From positions 200,106-264,105 of the forward strand of contig NZ_JACIFF010000002.1 of assembly GCF_014197245.1 (NCBI RefSeq): a stretch of DNA of 64,000 bases, written 5' to 3'. How positions within the stretch are numbered: position 1 is the stretch's first letter; each line of letters begins with the position of its first letter. The notes beneath the pieces are model-generated. The model saw only the letters and a list, made by a program, of their open reading frames with translations, did not search any database and was not told the origin of the DNA. Of the stretch, positions 28,543 to 37,627 are shown piece by piece. Source of the stretch: Neolewinella aquimaris (GTDB lineage Bacteria > Bacteroidota > Bacteroidia > Chitinophagales > Saprospiraceae). A program made the position numbers and the translations under genes.

Positions 28543-29448
28543 TCAGACGGCTATCGGAGCTTTGATGCTGGGCCAGGGATCGTAATCGAGCAGTTCGATG
28601 TCCTCGAAGCGGATGTCAAACAGGGCGGGGGCGCTGGGAGCAATGTGGATCCGGGGCAGCAGGCGGGGGCTGCGACTCAGTTGCTCACGGGCCTGGTCGA
28701 GGTGATTGGTGTAGAGGTGGGCGTCCCCGAGGGTATGCACGAAATCCCCCACCTGCAGGCCGCATTCCCGGGCAACCAGGTGGGTGAGCAGGGCGTAGGA
28801 CGCAATATTGAAGGGTACGCCGAGGAAGACGTCGGCCGAGCGTTGGTACAGCTGGCAACTGAGCCGGCCCTCCGCTACGTAAAACTGAAAGAGCGTATGG
28901 CAGGGGGGAAGTCCGGCCTTCACCATTTCCGGGATGTCCGCAGGGTTCCAGGCCGTGACCAGCAGGCGACGGCTATCGGGGCTCGTCTTTATCCCCTCGA
29001 TCACCTCCGACAATTGATCGATGCCGTTGAAGTCGCGCCACTGTTTGCCGTAGACGGGCCCCAGTTCACCCCACTGGGCGGCGAAATCCTCATCCTCCGC
29101 AATCCGCTTCGTAAACTCCCGCATGGCCTCCTTCCAGGCCGGCCCGTGCTTGGGTAGCGCACCGGCCTGCCCCGTCTCTTCCAGGTAGTGCTGGAAGGGC
29201 CACTCGTTCCAGATTCGGACCCCATTCTGTACGAGGTACCGGATGTTGGTGTCCCCCCGGATGAACCAGAGCAGTTCGTGCACGACGCTTTTCCAGTGGA
29301 TCCTTTTCGTGGTCAGCAGCGGAAATCCTTCCCGGAGCGAATACCGCGCCTGGTGCCCGAACACCGAAAGGGTCCCCGTACCCGTGCGGTCGCCTTTGGG
29401 GGTACCGGTGGCCAGGATGTGACGGAGAAGGTCGTGGTAGACGAGCAT
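28543..29448 (-). CDS. thyA: Thymidylate synthase
   Basis: A 301-residue enzyme that methylates dUMP to dTMP with methylene-tetrahydrofolate. Catalytic Cys183 lies in [12 protein letters not shown]; the dUMP phosphate-binding arginine is in DRTGTGT; and [20 protein letters not shown] is the conserved nucleotide-binding stretch. It is longer than the 264-residue E. coli form because of an insert around residues 85-125, as in many other ThyA proteins. It heads the thyA-ykgJ-DUF2254 operon. Confidence 0.96.
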   Translation of the reverse strand: MLVYHDLLRHILATGTPKGDRTGTGTLSVFGHQARYSLREGFPLLTTKRIHWKSVVHELLWFIRGDTNIRYLVQNGVRIWNEWPFQHYLEETGQAGALPKHGPAWKEAMREFTKRIAEDEDFAAQWGELGPVYGKQWRDFNGIDQLSEVIEGIKTSPDSRRLLVTAWNPADIPEMVKAGLPPCHTLFQFYVAEGRLSCQLYQRSADVFLGVPFNIASYALLTHLVARECGLQVGDFVHTLGDAHLYTNHLDQAREQLSRSPRLLPRIHIAPSAPALFDIRFEDIELLDYDPWPSIKAPIAV

Positions 29449-29487
29449 GGGGGCAGATTGTGGCGGGGGCGGACCCTAATTCTGGCG

Positions 29488-29495
29488 GCAAGGTA
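29488..29495 (-). promoter_or_regulatory. Candidate -7 box (TACCTTGC) for thyA
   Basis: TACCTTGC on the minus strand lies 39 bases upstream of the thyA ATG. It is a variant of TAnnTTTG seen repeatedly in this window. A -33 TTTG was not found at the usual distance. Confidence 0.3.
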
Positions 29496-29607
29496 AAACT
29501 ATAATGACGGATCGGCCTTTTACCTCCGGCATCGGCAGCATACGCGCCGCGGCCGCTTCACCACGCAAGTTGCACCCCGCAACCGGGCGGATGACAAACG
29601 TAAAATA

Positions 29608-30426
29608 ATGGATGTTAAAGACTTTGCCGGTAAGGCTGCCATTGTAACCGGTGCCGCCAAGGGCATCGGTTACGGTATCGCCAAATACCTGATCGAGCAC
29701 GGCGCGACGGTCGTGCTGAACGACATCGATGTCACAGCGGTGGAGGAAGCCGTTGCCGAGCTCAATGCACTCGATCGGGGCCGTGCCCTGGCCTACGCCG
29801 GGGATGCCGGTTGCGTCGATTTCATTTACCGGATGGTGGACTACGCCGCCGGGCTAGACGGTTGCCGGTTCGAACTGGTCGTAGCCAATGCGGGCCTTAC
29901 GGAGTTTGGCGACTTCTTCACCTTTACGGAAAAGAGTTTTCAGAAGATTGTAGACCTAAACCTGAGGGGGACGTTCTTTCTCGCCCAGGCGGCGGGCAAC
30001 AAACTGCGGGAGCAGGAAAGCGGCGGACGGATCATTCTGATCGGCTCCAACGTGGGCAGCCGGGCGTACCACAACCTCGCCGCGTACGGCATGTCGAAGG
30101 CCGCCATCGCCATGCTGGCGCAGCAGCTCACCCTTGACCTCGGCCCCCTCGGAATAACGGTGAATTGTGTAGCTCCGGGGGCTACCCTGACGGCCCGTAC
30201 TTCCGTCGAGGAACCCGATTACGCGGGCATCTGGGCCGAACTCAACCCCAATGGTCGGGTAGGACTTCCGGAGGACGTCGCGGCGGCCGTCGGCTTTCTC
30301 CTCAGCCCCGCCGCCAGCCACATTACCGGGCAACAATTGTACGTGGATGGGGGATGGACCGGCTACGCGCCGTCGCCGTTTTCCGCCGAACGCCTACGCA
30401 GTCGGGATAAAAAAGCGGTGGGGTAA
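29608..30426 (+). CDS. SDR family oxidoreductase
   Basis: A 272-residue NAD(P)-dependent classical short-chain dehydrogenase. The cofactor motif is VTGAAKGIGYGIAKYL (TGxxxGxG), the NNAG-like motif is VANAGL, and the catalytic Tyr-Lys pair is in YGMSKAAIA. The C-terminal ITGQQLYVDGGWTGY is standard for the glucose 1-dehydrogenase/FabG-like group. The substrate is unknown. The acidic residue after the second strand (NDID) hints at NAD preference, which is inference. Confidence 0.9.
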   Translation: MDVKDFAGKAAIVTGAAKGIGYGIAKYLIEHGATVVLNDIDVTAVEEAVAELNALDRGRALAYAGDAGCVDFIYRMVDYAAGLDGCRFELVVANAGLTEFGDFFTFTEKSFQKIVDLNLRGTFFLAQAAGNKLREQESGGRIILIGSNVGSRAYHNLAAYGMSKAAIAMLAQQLTLDLGPLGITVNCVAPGATLTARTSVEEPDYAGIWAELNPNGRVGLPEDVAAAVGFLLSPAASHITGQQLYVDGGWTGYAPSPFSAERLRSRDKKAVG

Positions 30427-30500
30427 CTCCACATTTTACCCGTTGTGACGTTAAATAGACTGATATAACTACAAACTGAATTCACCAAACCAACCATCTT

Positions 30501-31142
30501 ATGCAACGCATCACCTGCTATTGCCTCGTTTTCTGCGGCCTGTTATTTGCCGCCAGCTGTAACACCCCGCCCACTGGAAACACCGCTGATACCAGCCAAA
30601 CTCCGGCAGCTGGCGAAACCATGCCCGCCGCGGACCAGTCCGCCGCAACGAACGGTCGCAACTACACTTTGACCACGCTGGACACCACCATCAAAAGCCC
30701 ACGCAAGGAACTGAAGGGCAAGGTTGACGGGGTAGACGTAACCATCAACTACGGTAGTCCTGCCGTTAACGGCCGTACCATTTATGGCGACCTGGTCCCC
30801 TACGGCCAGGTATGGCGTACCGGGGCGAACGAAGCCACCCGCATCACCTTCGCCCAACCGGTCAAAGTAGGTGCCGAAGGCAAGGACCTGGCCGCCGGGA
30901 CGTATTCCCTATTCACCCTTCCCGCAGATATGCACGACTGGACGATCATCTTCAATAAGACCGCCGATCAGTGGGGCGCGTACGATTACGCCGAAGCCGA
31001 CGATGTAGTGCGGGTCAAGGGCACCGCCAAGATGAGCAGTACTCAGGCCGAGCGGATGGATTTCGCCCTGGAAGGAAACAACATTCAACTGATGTGGGCG
31101 GATATGACGATCAGTTTCCCGATCTCCGCCGCCGCTAAGTAA
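30501..31142 (+). CDS. DUF2911 lipoprotein
   Basis: A 213-residue lipoprotein: lipobox FAASC at about residue 20, a Thr/Ala/Pro-rich linker to about residue 50, then a DUF2911 domain with the family hallmark YGDLVPYGQVWRTGANEATR and GTYSLFTLP. The family is abundant in Bacteroidota and its function is unknown. It stands alone, with 74 bp upstream and a convergent gene 11 bp downstream. Confidence 0.88.
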   Translation: MQRITCYCLVFCGLLFAASCNTPPTGNTADTSQTPAAGETMPAADQSAATNGRNYTLTTLDTTIKSPRKELKGKVDGVDVTINYGSPAVNGRTIYGDLVPYGQVWRTGANEATRITFAQPVKVGAEGKDLAAGTYSLFTLPADMHDWTIIFNKTADQWGAYDYAEADDVVRVKGTAKMSSTQAERMDFALEGNNIQLMWADMTISFPISAAAK

Positions 31143-31153
31143 GTCAGCGCTTT

Positions 31154-32098
31154 TTACCGGCCGCCGCCCTTACGGCTACGACCAATCAGATCGAGCCCCT
31201 CGTCAGGTTTAGCCGCCTCACGGGGGGCTTCTTCGTACTTGTGGTTAAACAGTTGTTCTTCCTCCCGCCAAATTCCCTCCGGGGATACCGTCAAAAGGTG
31301 GTAACTGCCGTCCGGCATATTGACCGGTCCCTCGCCGTAGTTGCCGGGAACCATGATGAGGTTTTCGTACACGATGCCCCCCAGTTCTTTATCGTAGCGC
31401 AGGGCAACCGTTGCTTCGGCACCGTACTCCAGAATGATCCGGGCCCGGTCGCTGAGGAGCAATTCTGAATCGGTGTAGGTTTCGAAGACCGGAAGTCCGA
31501 AAATCGGTTTGCCCGCCTTGTCGAAGCGGAGTACGTCCAGGATTTTGCGCCGGCGGTAAGCCTCGTAGCTGTCGTAGCCGAGAAGAAAATAGTAGGGCCT
31601 GCCTTCGTACGTGCCCCCGTCGATGATCCGATATACCGCGTACCCTAACCAATTGTCGGCACCGACAATGGCGTTTTCGGGGTTCTCCAGCCAATCGGCC
31701 CCACGATCGAGCAGAGGCACTAGGCTCAGTGATTCGGTATTCATCTGAATGGCCCCGTAGTGTCGATATTCGTCGCGGCTGACGTTGAGTTCCCAGGAAA
31801 ATATCCGAAACGTACTATCGGCGGGATACTGAACGCTCAACCCCTGGAGGCCCGAAAAATCGTACCGAAAGGAGTTTGGCCGGTCCAGGGCCGTTACGAG
31901 TTCCCGAATCAGGTCGCGGCAGGCGGTGAAGCGGGCGACCTCCGAACTGTCGGTGTACACCGTAGTGATTAAGTCGGACATGCGCCCCGCCACCTCACTC
32001 ATTTCCTCCCGGTCCTTTTCCGACAGCGAAGTTGATTGTGCGGTAAGTCCGGTTGCAATGAACAACGGGAGTAAGAAAAACAATGTACGTGTGTTCAT
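31154..32098 (-). CDS. Secreted protein of unknown function
   Basis: A 314-residue exported protein with a clear signal peptide (MNTRTLFFLLPLFIATGLTAQ region, cleavage after about residue 20). No domain was recognised. The mature part is mixed alpha/beta, rich in Tyr and acidic residues, with an ILEYGAEATVALRYDKELGG stretch that recalls secreted Bacteroidota proteins of unknown role found next to outer-membrane assemblies. The C-terminus is short, basic and Gly-rich (RSRKGGGR). I chose the ATG at 32098, at which the signal peptide begins. Confidence 0.6.
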   Translation of the reverse strand: MNTRTLFFLLPLFIATGLTAQSTSLSEKDREEMSEVAGRMSDLITTVYTDSSEVARFTACRDLIRELVTALDRPNSFRYDFSGLQGLSVQYPADSTFRIFSWELNVSRDEYRHYGAIQMNTESLSLVPLLDRGADWLENPENAIVGADNWLGYAVYRIIDGGTYEGRPYYFLLGYDSYEAYRRRKILDVLRFDKAGKPIFGLPVFETYTDSELLLSDRARIILEYGAEATVALRYDKELGGIVYENLIMVPGNYGEGPVNMPDGSYHLLTVSPEGIWREEEQLFNHKYEEAPREAAKPDEGLDLIGRSRKGGGR

Positions 32099-32171
32099 AA
32101 GTGGAAGGGCTAACCCACTTAATACGCCACGAGCCCTGCAATAGTATTGGCATGCCTTATACATTTACATT

Positions 32172-32939
32172 ATGATAACAGTCGACTTCAGCGGCCGCAC
32201 CGCGCTCGTCACGGGCAGCAGCCGCGGCGTGGGAAAGGCCACCGCGCTTTTACTCGCCCGCGCCGGTGCCAGGGTTTGCGTCCACTACCGACAGGGCGCC
32301 GAAGACGCTAAGGACGTACTGGCGGCACTACCGGGAGCGGGACACTGCCTGCTACAGGCCGATGTGAGCGACCCCGCAGCCGCCCGCAGACTGGTTGATA
32401 GCGCGGTCACGAAACTGGGTCACCTGGATATACTCGTCAACAACGCGGGCATCTTCCGGCCCCACCCGGTAGACGGCACTTTAACCTTCGAGGAGTGGCT
32501 GGCTACGTTTCAGGTAACCCTCAACACCAATTTGGTCGGGCCGGCCGCCGCCGCCTACCAGGCCATTCAGCACATGCGCGGGCGGGGCCGCGGGACGATC
32601 ATCAACATCGGCAGCCGGGGAGCGTACCGGGGTGAGGCGGGCCAGATCGGTTACGGCGCCGCCAAAGCCGGGCTGCACAGCCTGAGCCAGTCCCTGGCCC
32701 AGGAAGTGGGCAAAGACAACATAACCGTACACGCCATCGCTCCGGGCTTCATCGAGACGGCCATGGTCCGGCCCCACCTGCAGGGTACCGCCGGAGACGC
32801 CGTACGGGCACAGAGTCCCCTAAATCGCGTTGCCACGGTGGAGGAGGTGGCCCGCGCCGTCCTGTATTTGGCCAGCCCGGAGGCAGCTTTCACCACCGGG
32901 AGCGTACTCGACCTCAACGGAGCCAGTTACCTGCACTGA
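32172..32939 (+). CDS. SDR family oxidoreductase
   Basis: A 255-residue classical short-chain dehydrogenase with the cofactor motif VTGSSRGVGKATA, NNAGIF, and the catalytic YGAAKAG. It resembles FabG-like 3-oxoacyl reductases but also glucose dehydrogenases, so the substrate is not assigned. Its TGA overlaps the ATG of the DUF1622 gene (TGATG), so the two are translated together. Confidence 0.9.
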   Translation: MITVDFSGRTALVTGSSRGVGKATALLLARAGARVCVHYRQGAEDAKDVLAALPGAGHCLLQADVSDPAAARRLVDSAVTKLGHLDILVNNAGIFRPHPVDGTLTFEEWLATFQVTLNTNLVGPAAAAYQAIQHMRGRGRGTIINIGSRGAYRGEAGQIGYGAAKAGLHSLSQSLAQEVGKDNITVHAIAPGFIETAMVRPHLQGTAGDAVRAQSPLNRVATVEEVARAVLYLASPEAAFTTGSVLDLNGASYLH

Positions 32940-33358
32940 TGGAAGAGCAATCGATATACGCAGTCACCGAGGGGTACATCTACCACTTTGCGGAGTGGGT
33001 CAAGCTCGTGGTGGAACTCTGCGGCGTGCTCGTCATTGCCTGGGGCGTGCTAATTTCGCTCTGGTTGTACGCCGGCCGAATTTTTACCCACCGCGACCAG
33101 GATTTTGTCGCCCTCCGCCTGGCCCTGGCCCGCTACCTGATCGTTGCCCTCGAGTTTCAACTGGCCGCCGACATCATCAGTACGGCCATTGCCCCGGGCT
33201 GGGACCAGATCGGCAAACTCGCCGCCATCGCTACCATCCGGACCGTCCTGAATTACTTTCTGGAAAAAGAGATCGACAGCGAAGTGGAAACCATCAGGAG
33301 TGGAGACCGCGATGCCTTCGAGGACCGAATGGATCAGGCTGCCGGGGATAAAGATTAG
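32939..33358 (+). CDS. DUF1622 membrane protein
   Basis: A 139-residue inner-membrane protein of the DUF1622 family with three hydrophobic segments (about 20-45, 70-92, 95-115) and a charged C-terminus. Typical stretches are VELCGVLVIAWGVLI and LALARYLIVALEFQLAADI. Function unknown. It is coupled to the upstream SDR and overlaps the convergent gene by 4 bp. Confidence 0.88.
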   Translation: MEEQSIYAVTEGYIYHFAEWVKLVVELCGVLVIAWGVLISLWLYAGRIFTHRDQDFVALRLALARYLIVALEFQLAADIISTAIAPGWDQIGKLAAIATIRTVLNYFLEKEIDSEVETIRSGDRDAFEDRMDQAAGDKD

Positions 33359-34470
33359 GCTACCCTAAACGTATTTTGGAGTTTCAGGTAGCCCGCATCG
33401 ATGGGCTCCTGAACGGAAACCTGCCACTTGCCCTGCCCTATCCGCCAGGCACGGAAGCGCTCCGAGGAGCGTGAGGTGAAGTAAGTGAACTGCTCGATGT
33501 CCGAACCGGATTCCCCTTCCGCAGCCTGTTTGCCCATATGCCGGTCACCGGGATAAAACCGCTGGCCACCGTTGCGTAGGCTACCCGGCCTCACATCATC
33601 ATCAGTAAATCCGAGGTGGGCGCGTTCTCCCGCGTCAAGCGGGCGCTCCTCGAAGTACGTCCAGTGGTATCCGGCCTGCTCGCAGTAGAAATGCCGCTTC
33701 GTCCCCGGTGCACTCGCCACAATCAGTCGGGCGGACGGATGGCGAAGATCGTTCCAGTCAATGGGTACGTTTTCCTCGATGCGGTAGGGAGCACCGTAGA
33801 TGCAGACCACCTCCCCGGCCCGGACACGGTGAAATTCAAATGCCTTCCTGCGGTCCGTATGCAGCAGCCGTAGTTCGGAAGGTACCCCGGCATTCGCCTG
33901 AGAAGGTCGGTGTCGGTCGGGCAGTAGTGCTTCAAGCACCTCCAGGTCGGGCAGCTCTAGCTCCGCCATCCGGCCGTCGTCCGGTAGACGGATAAACTCC
34001 TCCAGTTTGTGTTCCAGTTCGGTGAGGGCACCTTTTTCCGCCATAGGATTCAGTAAACCCATCCTCGTACCGTCGTTCAGTTCGACGGTGAGCTGCCAAA
34101 ATTCTCCCACCCCCGTATCGCCGTTGCTGACGCCGACCGGCCTAACGAAGATCTGGCGAAGGGAAGCCGTCGGTACAGTGACGTTGCGCAACCACGTTGG
34201 CAGGGGGCCGTGGGATATGCTGAGCTCGTGCTCCCGAGCCTCGATCACGGTGCGGTTGATAAAGAGCGCGACCACGTAGTAGGTGAGGAAGACCGCAACC
34301 AACACGTGAAACACATAAAGCCAGTTGACCCCGAACAGCATAAACATCAGGATCATTGCGTCCCACACGAGAGAAAAGGCGAGCAGGGCGTACGCCGCGG
34401 AGGATCGCCATGCACTTGTGATTCGCAGGCAATTGCCGTATCGCTCGGTGTGGAGGGGGCTGTTTTTCAT
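33355..34470 (-). CDS. Membrane protein of unknown function
   Basis: A 371-residue protein with two adjacent transmembrane segments (about 26-46 and 50-72) and a long soluble C-terminal part of about 300 residues. I do not recognise a family. The soluble part contains FHRVRAGEVVCIYGAPYRI and FTYFTSRSSERFRAWRI, and WQVSVQEPIDAGYL near the end, with many beta-prone stretches. It diverges from the DUF3140 gene across a 77-bp gap containing no clear promoter word. Confidence 0.6.
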   Translation of the reverse strand: MKNSPLHTERYGNCLRITSAWRSSAAYALLAFSLVWDAMILMFMLFGVNWLYVFHVLVAVFLTYYVVALFINRTVIEAREHELSISHGPLPTWLRNVTVPTASLRQIFVRPVGVSNGDTGVGEFWQLTVELNDGTRMGLLNPMAEKGALTELEHKLEEFIRLPDDGRMAELELPDLEVLEALLPDRHRPSQANAGVPSELRLLHTDRRKAFEFHRVRAGEVVCIYGAPYRIEENVPIDWNDLRHPSARLIVASAPGTKRHFYCEQAGYHWTYFEERPLDAGERAHLGFTDDDVRPGSLRNGGQRFYPGDRHMGKQAAEGESGSDIEQFTYFTSRSSERFRAWRIGQGKWQVSVQEPIDAGYLKLQNTFRVA

Positions 34471-34547
34471 GTCCCGTCGGTAAGGTGTGAATCCGTCCCG
34501 ACGAACATGGCCGGTCGGAAGATTATTCTATATTAAAATACAGGATT

Positions 34548-34877
34548 ATGGCCGATAAATCACCAGAAGAAATTTACGACGCGTTCCGCGAGGTAGTCAA
34601 CATGGCCCCCAAGGAATTAACGGAATGGCTCGAGACCGAAGAATCAAAATCCGTAGGTGACGACTCCTCCGGCGAAAGCACCGGTCACAAGAGTGGAAAA
34701 AAGATCGTGGAGATCAAGCATAAAAAGAAAGCAGATCTGACGGAGGCGGATTACGCTCACATGAACAAGGTCGTAGGCTACGTGCACCGCCACCTCGCCC
34801 AACGTCCGAAGGGAGACGTCACCGAGACCAACTGGACCTACAGCCTGAAGAACTGGGGCCACGACCCCACCAAGTAA
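34548..34877 (+). CDS. DUF3140 family protein
   Basis: A 109-residue soluble protein of the DUF3140 family. It has the family pattern FREVVNMAPKELTEWLE, a Ser/Gly-rich loop, VGYVHRHLAQRP near residue 80 and WTYSLKNWGHDP at the end. Members are small, highly charged, and of unknown function; some are annotated as DNA-binding, which is not supported here. The downstream gap contains an 11-base C tract. Confidence 0.88.
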   Translation: MADKSPEEIYDAFREVVNMAPKELTEWLETEESKSVGDDSSGESTGHKSGKKIVEIKHKKKADLTEADYAHMNKVVGYVHRHLAQRPKGDVTETNWTYSLKNWGHDPTK

Positions 34878-34882
34878 TTATT

Positions 34883-34893
34883 CCCCCCCCCCC
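34883..34893. repeat. Poly-C tract, 11 bases
   Basis: Eleven consecutive C bases lie six bases after the DUF3140 stop and about 60 bases before the adenylate cyclase start. A homopolymer of this length is prone to slippage and to sequencing error, so the exact count is not certain. Confidence 0.7.
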
Positions 34894-34926
34894 GAAGACC
34901 ACCTCCCCGAACCACTAGGCAAGGGT

Positions 34927-34934
34927 TATCTTGT
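34927..34934 (+). promoter_or_regulatory. Candidate -7 box (TATCTTGT) for the adenylate cyclase
   Basis: TATCTTGT lies 18 bases before the ATG at 34953. It is a variant of TAnnTTTG like others in the window. No -33 TTTG at the usual distance was seen. Confidence 0.25.
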
Positions 34935-34952
34935 TGCCCGCCCCCCCAGCCA

Positions 34953-36374
34953 ATGAACCGGTTTTGCCTGCTGTTTATCCTGATTTGCCTTGCTCCTGCG
35001 TTGCCCGCCCAAAACCGGTACGACGGGCAGATAACGGCCATCGAGCAAATGATCCGCCAGGGAAAGTACCGACTGGCCCGTGCCCAGAGCGAAGCGCTCA
35101 CTCAGGAAGGTCGGCAGCAACAGCTCACCAACATCGAAGCCTACGGAAATTACCTGCACGGGCGTGCCCTGCTGGAAGACCCCGCCGCGGAAAGCAAAGA
35201 TCGGGTAGCCGGCGTGCGCTTTCTACGGTTGGCCTCGACCGGATTTACGGACAGTGGGATGGTAGCGACCGTGGATTCCATCGCCCAGCAACTGAAGGAC
35301 ATTCGCGGCGGCAACGACACCATCACAATTCGGGAATTGCCGGAGGTCAGGGACATCCGGTTGCGCAACCGACTGAGCGAACGGATTACCGAAGCGGAGC
35401 TGGACCAGTCCGCCCTCAGCGCCATCGTAGTGCTGCAAAACAAGGAGATCGAAGCGCTCAATGACAGTCAATTGAGGCAGCTGGTGCTGCTGCAGAAGAA
35501 GGACATGGAGCTCGACTCCTTCCAGTTTCAAACCCTCAACGACAGCATGCTCCTGATGCGGCAGCAGATGCTGCTCGACGAACAGAAATCCCTCACGCGG
35601 GAGGAGGTTCAACGGCGCAATTTTCTGCTCGTACTGGCAGCCGGCGTTCTGGTGGCCCTGGGACTGCTCTACCTCCGGTACCGCTCGGTGCAACGGTACC
35701 AGACGTTGCTGAGTGAAAAGAACGGCCGCATTCAGGAAGCGCAGCAGCGATCGGATGAGCTGTTGCTGAATATCCTGCCCTACACCGTTGCCCGGGAACT
35801 CAAGGCCACCGGGAAGGCGACGGCCCGGCGGTACGAAAGCGCTACCGTGATGTTTTCCGATTTCGTGGGATTCAGCAAGATCGCTAGTAGCCGGGAGCCG
35901 GAAGAACTGGTGCGCTTACTGGACCAGACCTTCCGCACCTTCGACGAAATTATCGAGCGGCACGGACTGGAAAAGATCAAGACGATCGGCGATGCGTACA
36001 TGTGTGTGGGGGGCGTTCCCGTAGAAAATGAAGACCACGCTAAGAATACCGTGCAGGCAGCCCTGGAGATTCAACGCTACCTGGATAAGGAGAGCATCTT
36101 TTCGGCGCGCATCGGCATTCACAGTGGCGCGGTGGTGGCGGGCGTGGTGGGCCAGAAAAAATTTGCCTACGACATCTGGGGGGACACGGTTAACCAGGCC
36201 GCCCGATTGGAGAAAGCCGGCTCCCCCGGTGAAGTGACGATCAGCCGGACGACCTGCGACCTACTGAGCGCGGAATTCAGCTGCCGTCACGTTGGCGTAT
36301 TCGAAGCGAAAAACATCGGAAATATGGACCGCTACGAGGTCTTAGAGAGCCGGCTCACGAAGAACCCATCGTAA
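34953..36374 (+). CDS. Class III adenylate cyclase, membrane-anchored
   Basis: A 473-residue exported sensor cyclase: signal peptide (about 1-19), a periplasmic helical region with predicted coiled coil (about 125-220), a transmembrane segment (about 223-242), an LLLNILP linker (271-277), and a class III nucleotide cyclase domain (about 290-470). Metal-binding Asp303 and Asp347, purine-specifying Lys343 and Asp407 (YDIWG), and transition-state Asn414 and Arg418 are all present. Lys with Asp specifies ATP, so it should make cAMP. A related layout with TPR sensors is common in Bacteroidota; here the sensor is helical but no TPR signature was certain. Confidence 0.92.
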   Translation: MNRFCLLFILICLAPALPAQNRYDGQITAIEQMIRQGKYRLARAQSEALTQEGRQQQLTNIEAYGNYLHGRALLEDPAAESKDRVAGVRFLRLASTGFTDSGMVATVDSIAQQLKDIRGGNDTITIRELPEVRDIRLRNRLSERITEAELDQSALSAIVVLQNKEIEALNDSQLRQLVLLQKKDMELDSFQFQTLNDSMLLMRQQMLLDEQKSLTREEVQRRNFLLVLAAGVLVALGLLYLRYRSVQRYQTLLSEKNGRIQEAQQRSDELLLNILPYTVARELKATGKATARRYESATVMFSDFVGFSKIASSREPEELVRLLDQTFRTFDEIIERHGLEKIKTIGDAYMCVGGVPVENEDHAKNTVQAALEIQRYLDKESIFSARIGIHSGAVVAGVVGQKKFAYDIWGDTVNQAARLEKAGSPGEVTISRTTCDLLSAEFSCRHVGVFEAKNIGNMDRYEVLESRLTKNPS

Positions 36375-37537
36375 CCGTCGCGCTGCGGCAAAAACGACTG
36401 ACGGTGCTCCAGGGTCCAGTCCTTCCCGGCCTCCGAAGCTAAAAATTCTTCTACTTGCCGCTCGTTTTCGCGGGGCAGGATACTACAGGTGGCGTAGACC
36501 ATTTTCCCGCCGGGCTTGACCATGCGGCCATACCCACTCAGGATCTGTTGTTGTTCGGCCACTACGCGGTCGATGACGTCGGGCGAAAGTTTCCACTTGG
36601 CGTCGGGATTGCGGCGCAGCACGCCGAGGCCGGAACAGGGCACGTCTAGCAGCACCCGGTCCGCTTTTTCCGTCAGTCGCTTAATGATTTTAGAACTTGT
36701 GATGGGGCGGGTTTCCAGGTTGGCCACCCCGTTGCGGCGGGCCCGTCGCTTGAGCTCGTCGAGCTTCCAGCCGTGGATGTCCAGGCTAAGCAGTCGCCCC
36801 TTGTTTTGCATCAGGGCGGCGAGGTGGAGGCTCTTGCCCCCGGCACCGGCACAGGCGTCGATGACCGTATGACCTGGCTCCACTTCCAGGGCCGGAGCGG
36901 CCTGCTGGCTGCTGAAATCCTGCACCTCGAAGAGCCCGTTCTTGAAGGCCTTGGTGGCGAAGAGGTTCTTCCGCTCCGTCACCAGCAGGGCATCCCCGGA
37001 GATGGATTCCACTACGATGCCCTCCGCGGCGAGGGAAGTGGTGACGGTGGCCGGGTCGGACTTCAGCCGATTCACGCGTAGCACGACCGGGGCCTGCTCG
37101 TTCAGGGCACCGATGGTGGCCGTCCAGTCGGCACCCAGTTGCTCCTCCCCTACTTCATCGAGCCAGTCGGGGATGCTCTCCCGCAGCGCGCGGTTATTGC
37201 GGGCCGTTGCAAGTTGTGCATTAATTTCGGCAGCGTCGAGTCCGGCGAACTCCCGCCACGGCGGCAGTTCATCGTAGCCATTCAGCAAAAGGTGAATGCC
37301 GATGAGGCGCCACCAGTCTTCCTTACTGCGGGGTTCGTCGCCCGCCAGGTGACTGTAGAGTCGGTAATAGCGAACTACTCCGTAGGTGTGCTCGGCAATG
37401 AAGGCCCGGTCCTTGCTGCCGCGGCGCTTATCAGCCTTCAGGATACGGGCGATCTCCCGGTCGGCGTAGGCTCCGTTCATAAAGATGTTGAGCAAGGCTT
37501 CGGCGATGGCGTCGATCTGGGCGGCGTAAAATTTCAT
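36332..37537 (-). CDS. RsmB/NOP-family rRNA m5C methyltransferase
   Basis: A 401-residue enzyme with an N-terminal NusB-like helical domain and a C-terminal SAM methyltransferase, as in RsmB, which makes m5C967 in 16S rRNA. The SAM site is DACAGAGGKSLHLA; the two conserved cysteines lie in LLDVPCSGLGVLRR and YATCSILPREN. Its 3' end overlaps the convergent cyclase gene by 43 bp. Exact rRNA position is inferred from family resemblance. Confidence 0.9.
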   Translation of the reverse strand: MKFYAAQIDAIAEALLNIFMNGAYADREIARILKADKRRGSKDRAFIAEHTYGVVRYYRLYSHLAGDEPRSKEDWWRLIGIHLLLNGYDELPPWREFAGLDAAEINAQLATARNNRALRESIPDWLDEVGEEQLGADWTATIGALNEQAPVVLRVNRLKSDPATVTTSLAAEGIVVESISGDALLVTERKNLFATKAFKNGLFEVQDFSSQQAAPALEVEPGHTVIDACAGAGGKSLHLAALMQNKGRLLSLDIHGWKLDELKRRARRNGVANLETRPITSSKIIKRLTEKADRVLLDVPCSGLGVLRRNPDAKWKLSPDVIDRVVAEQQQILSGYGRMVKPGGKMVYATCSILPRENERQVEEFLASEAGKDWTLEHRQSFLPQRDGYDGFFVSRLSKTS

Positions 37538-37627
37538 AGGGGCATTGGTCAGCGGTCGGGAGCGTGGGTGCCCCGACGGAATAATTACAAAGGTCTACCC
37601 CGGAGAATGCCTGCGGGCGGGCGTAGT

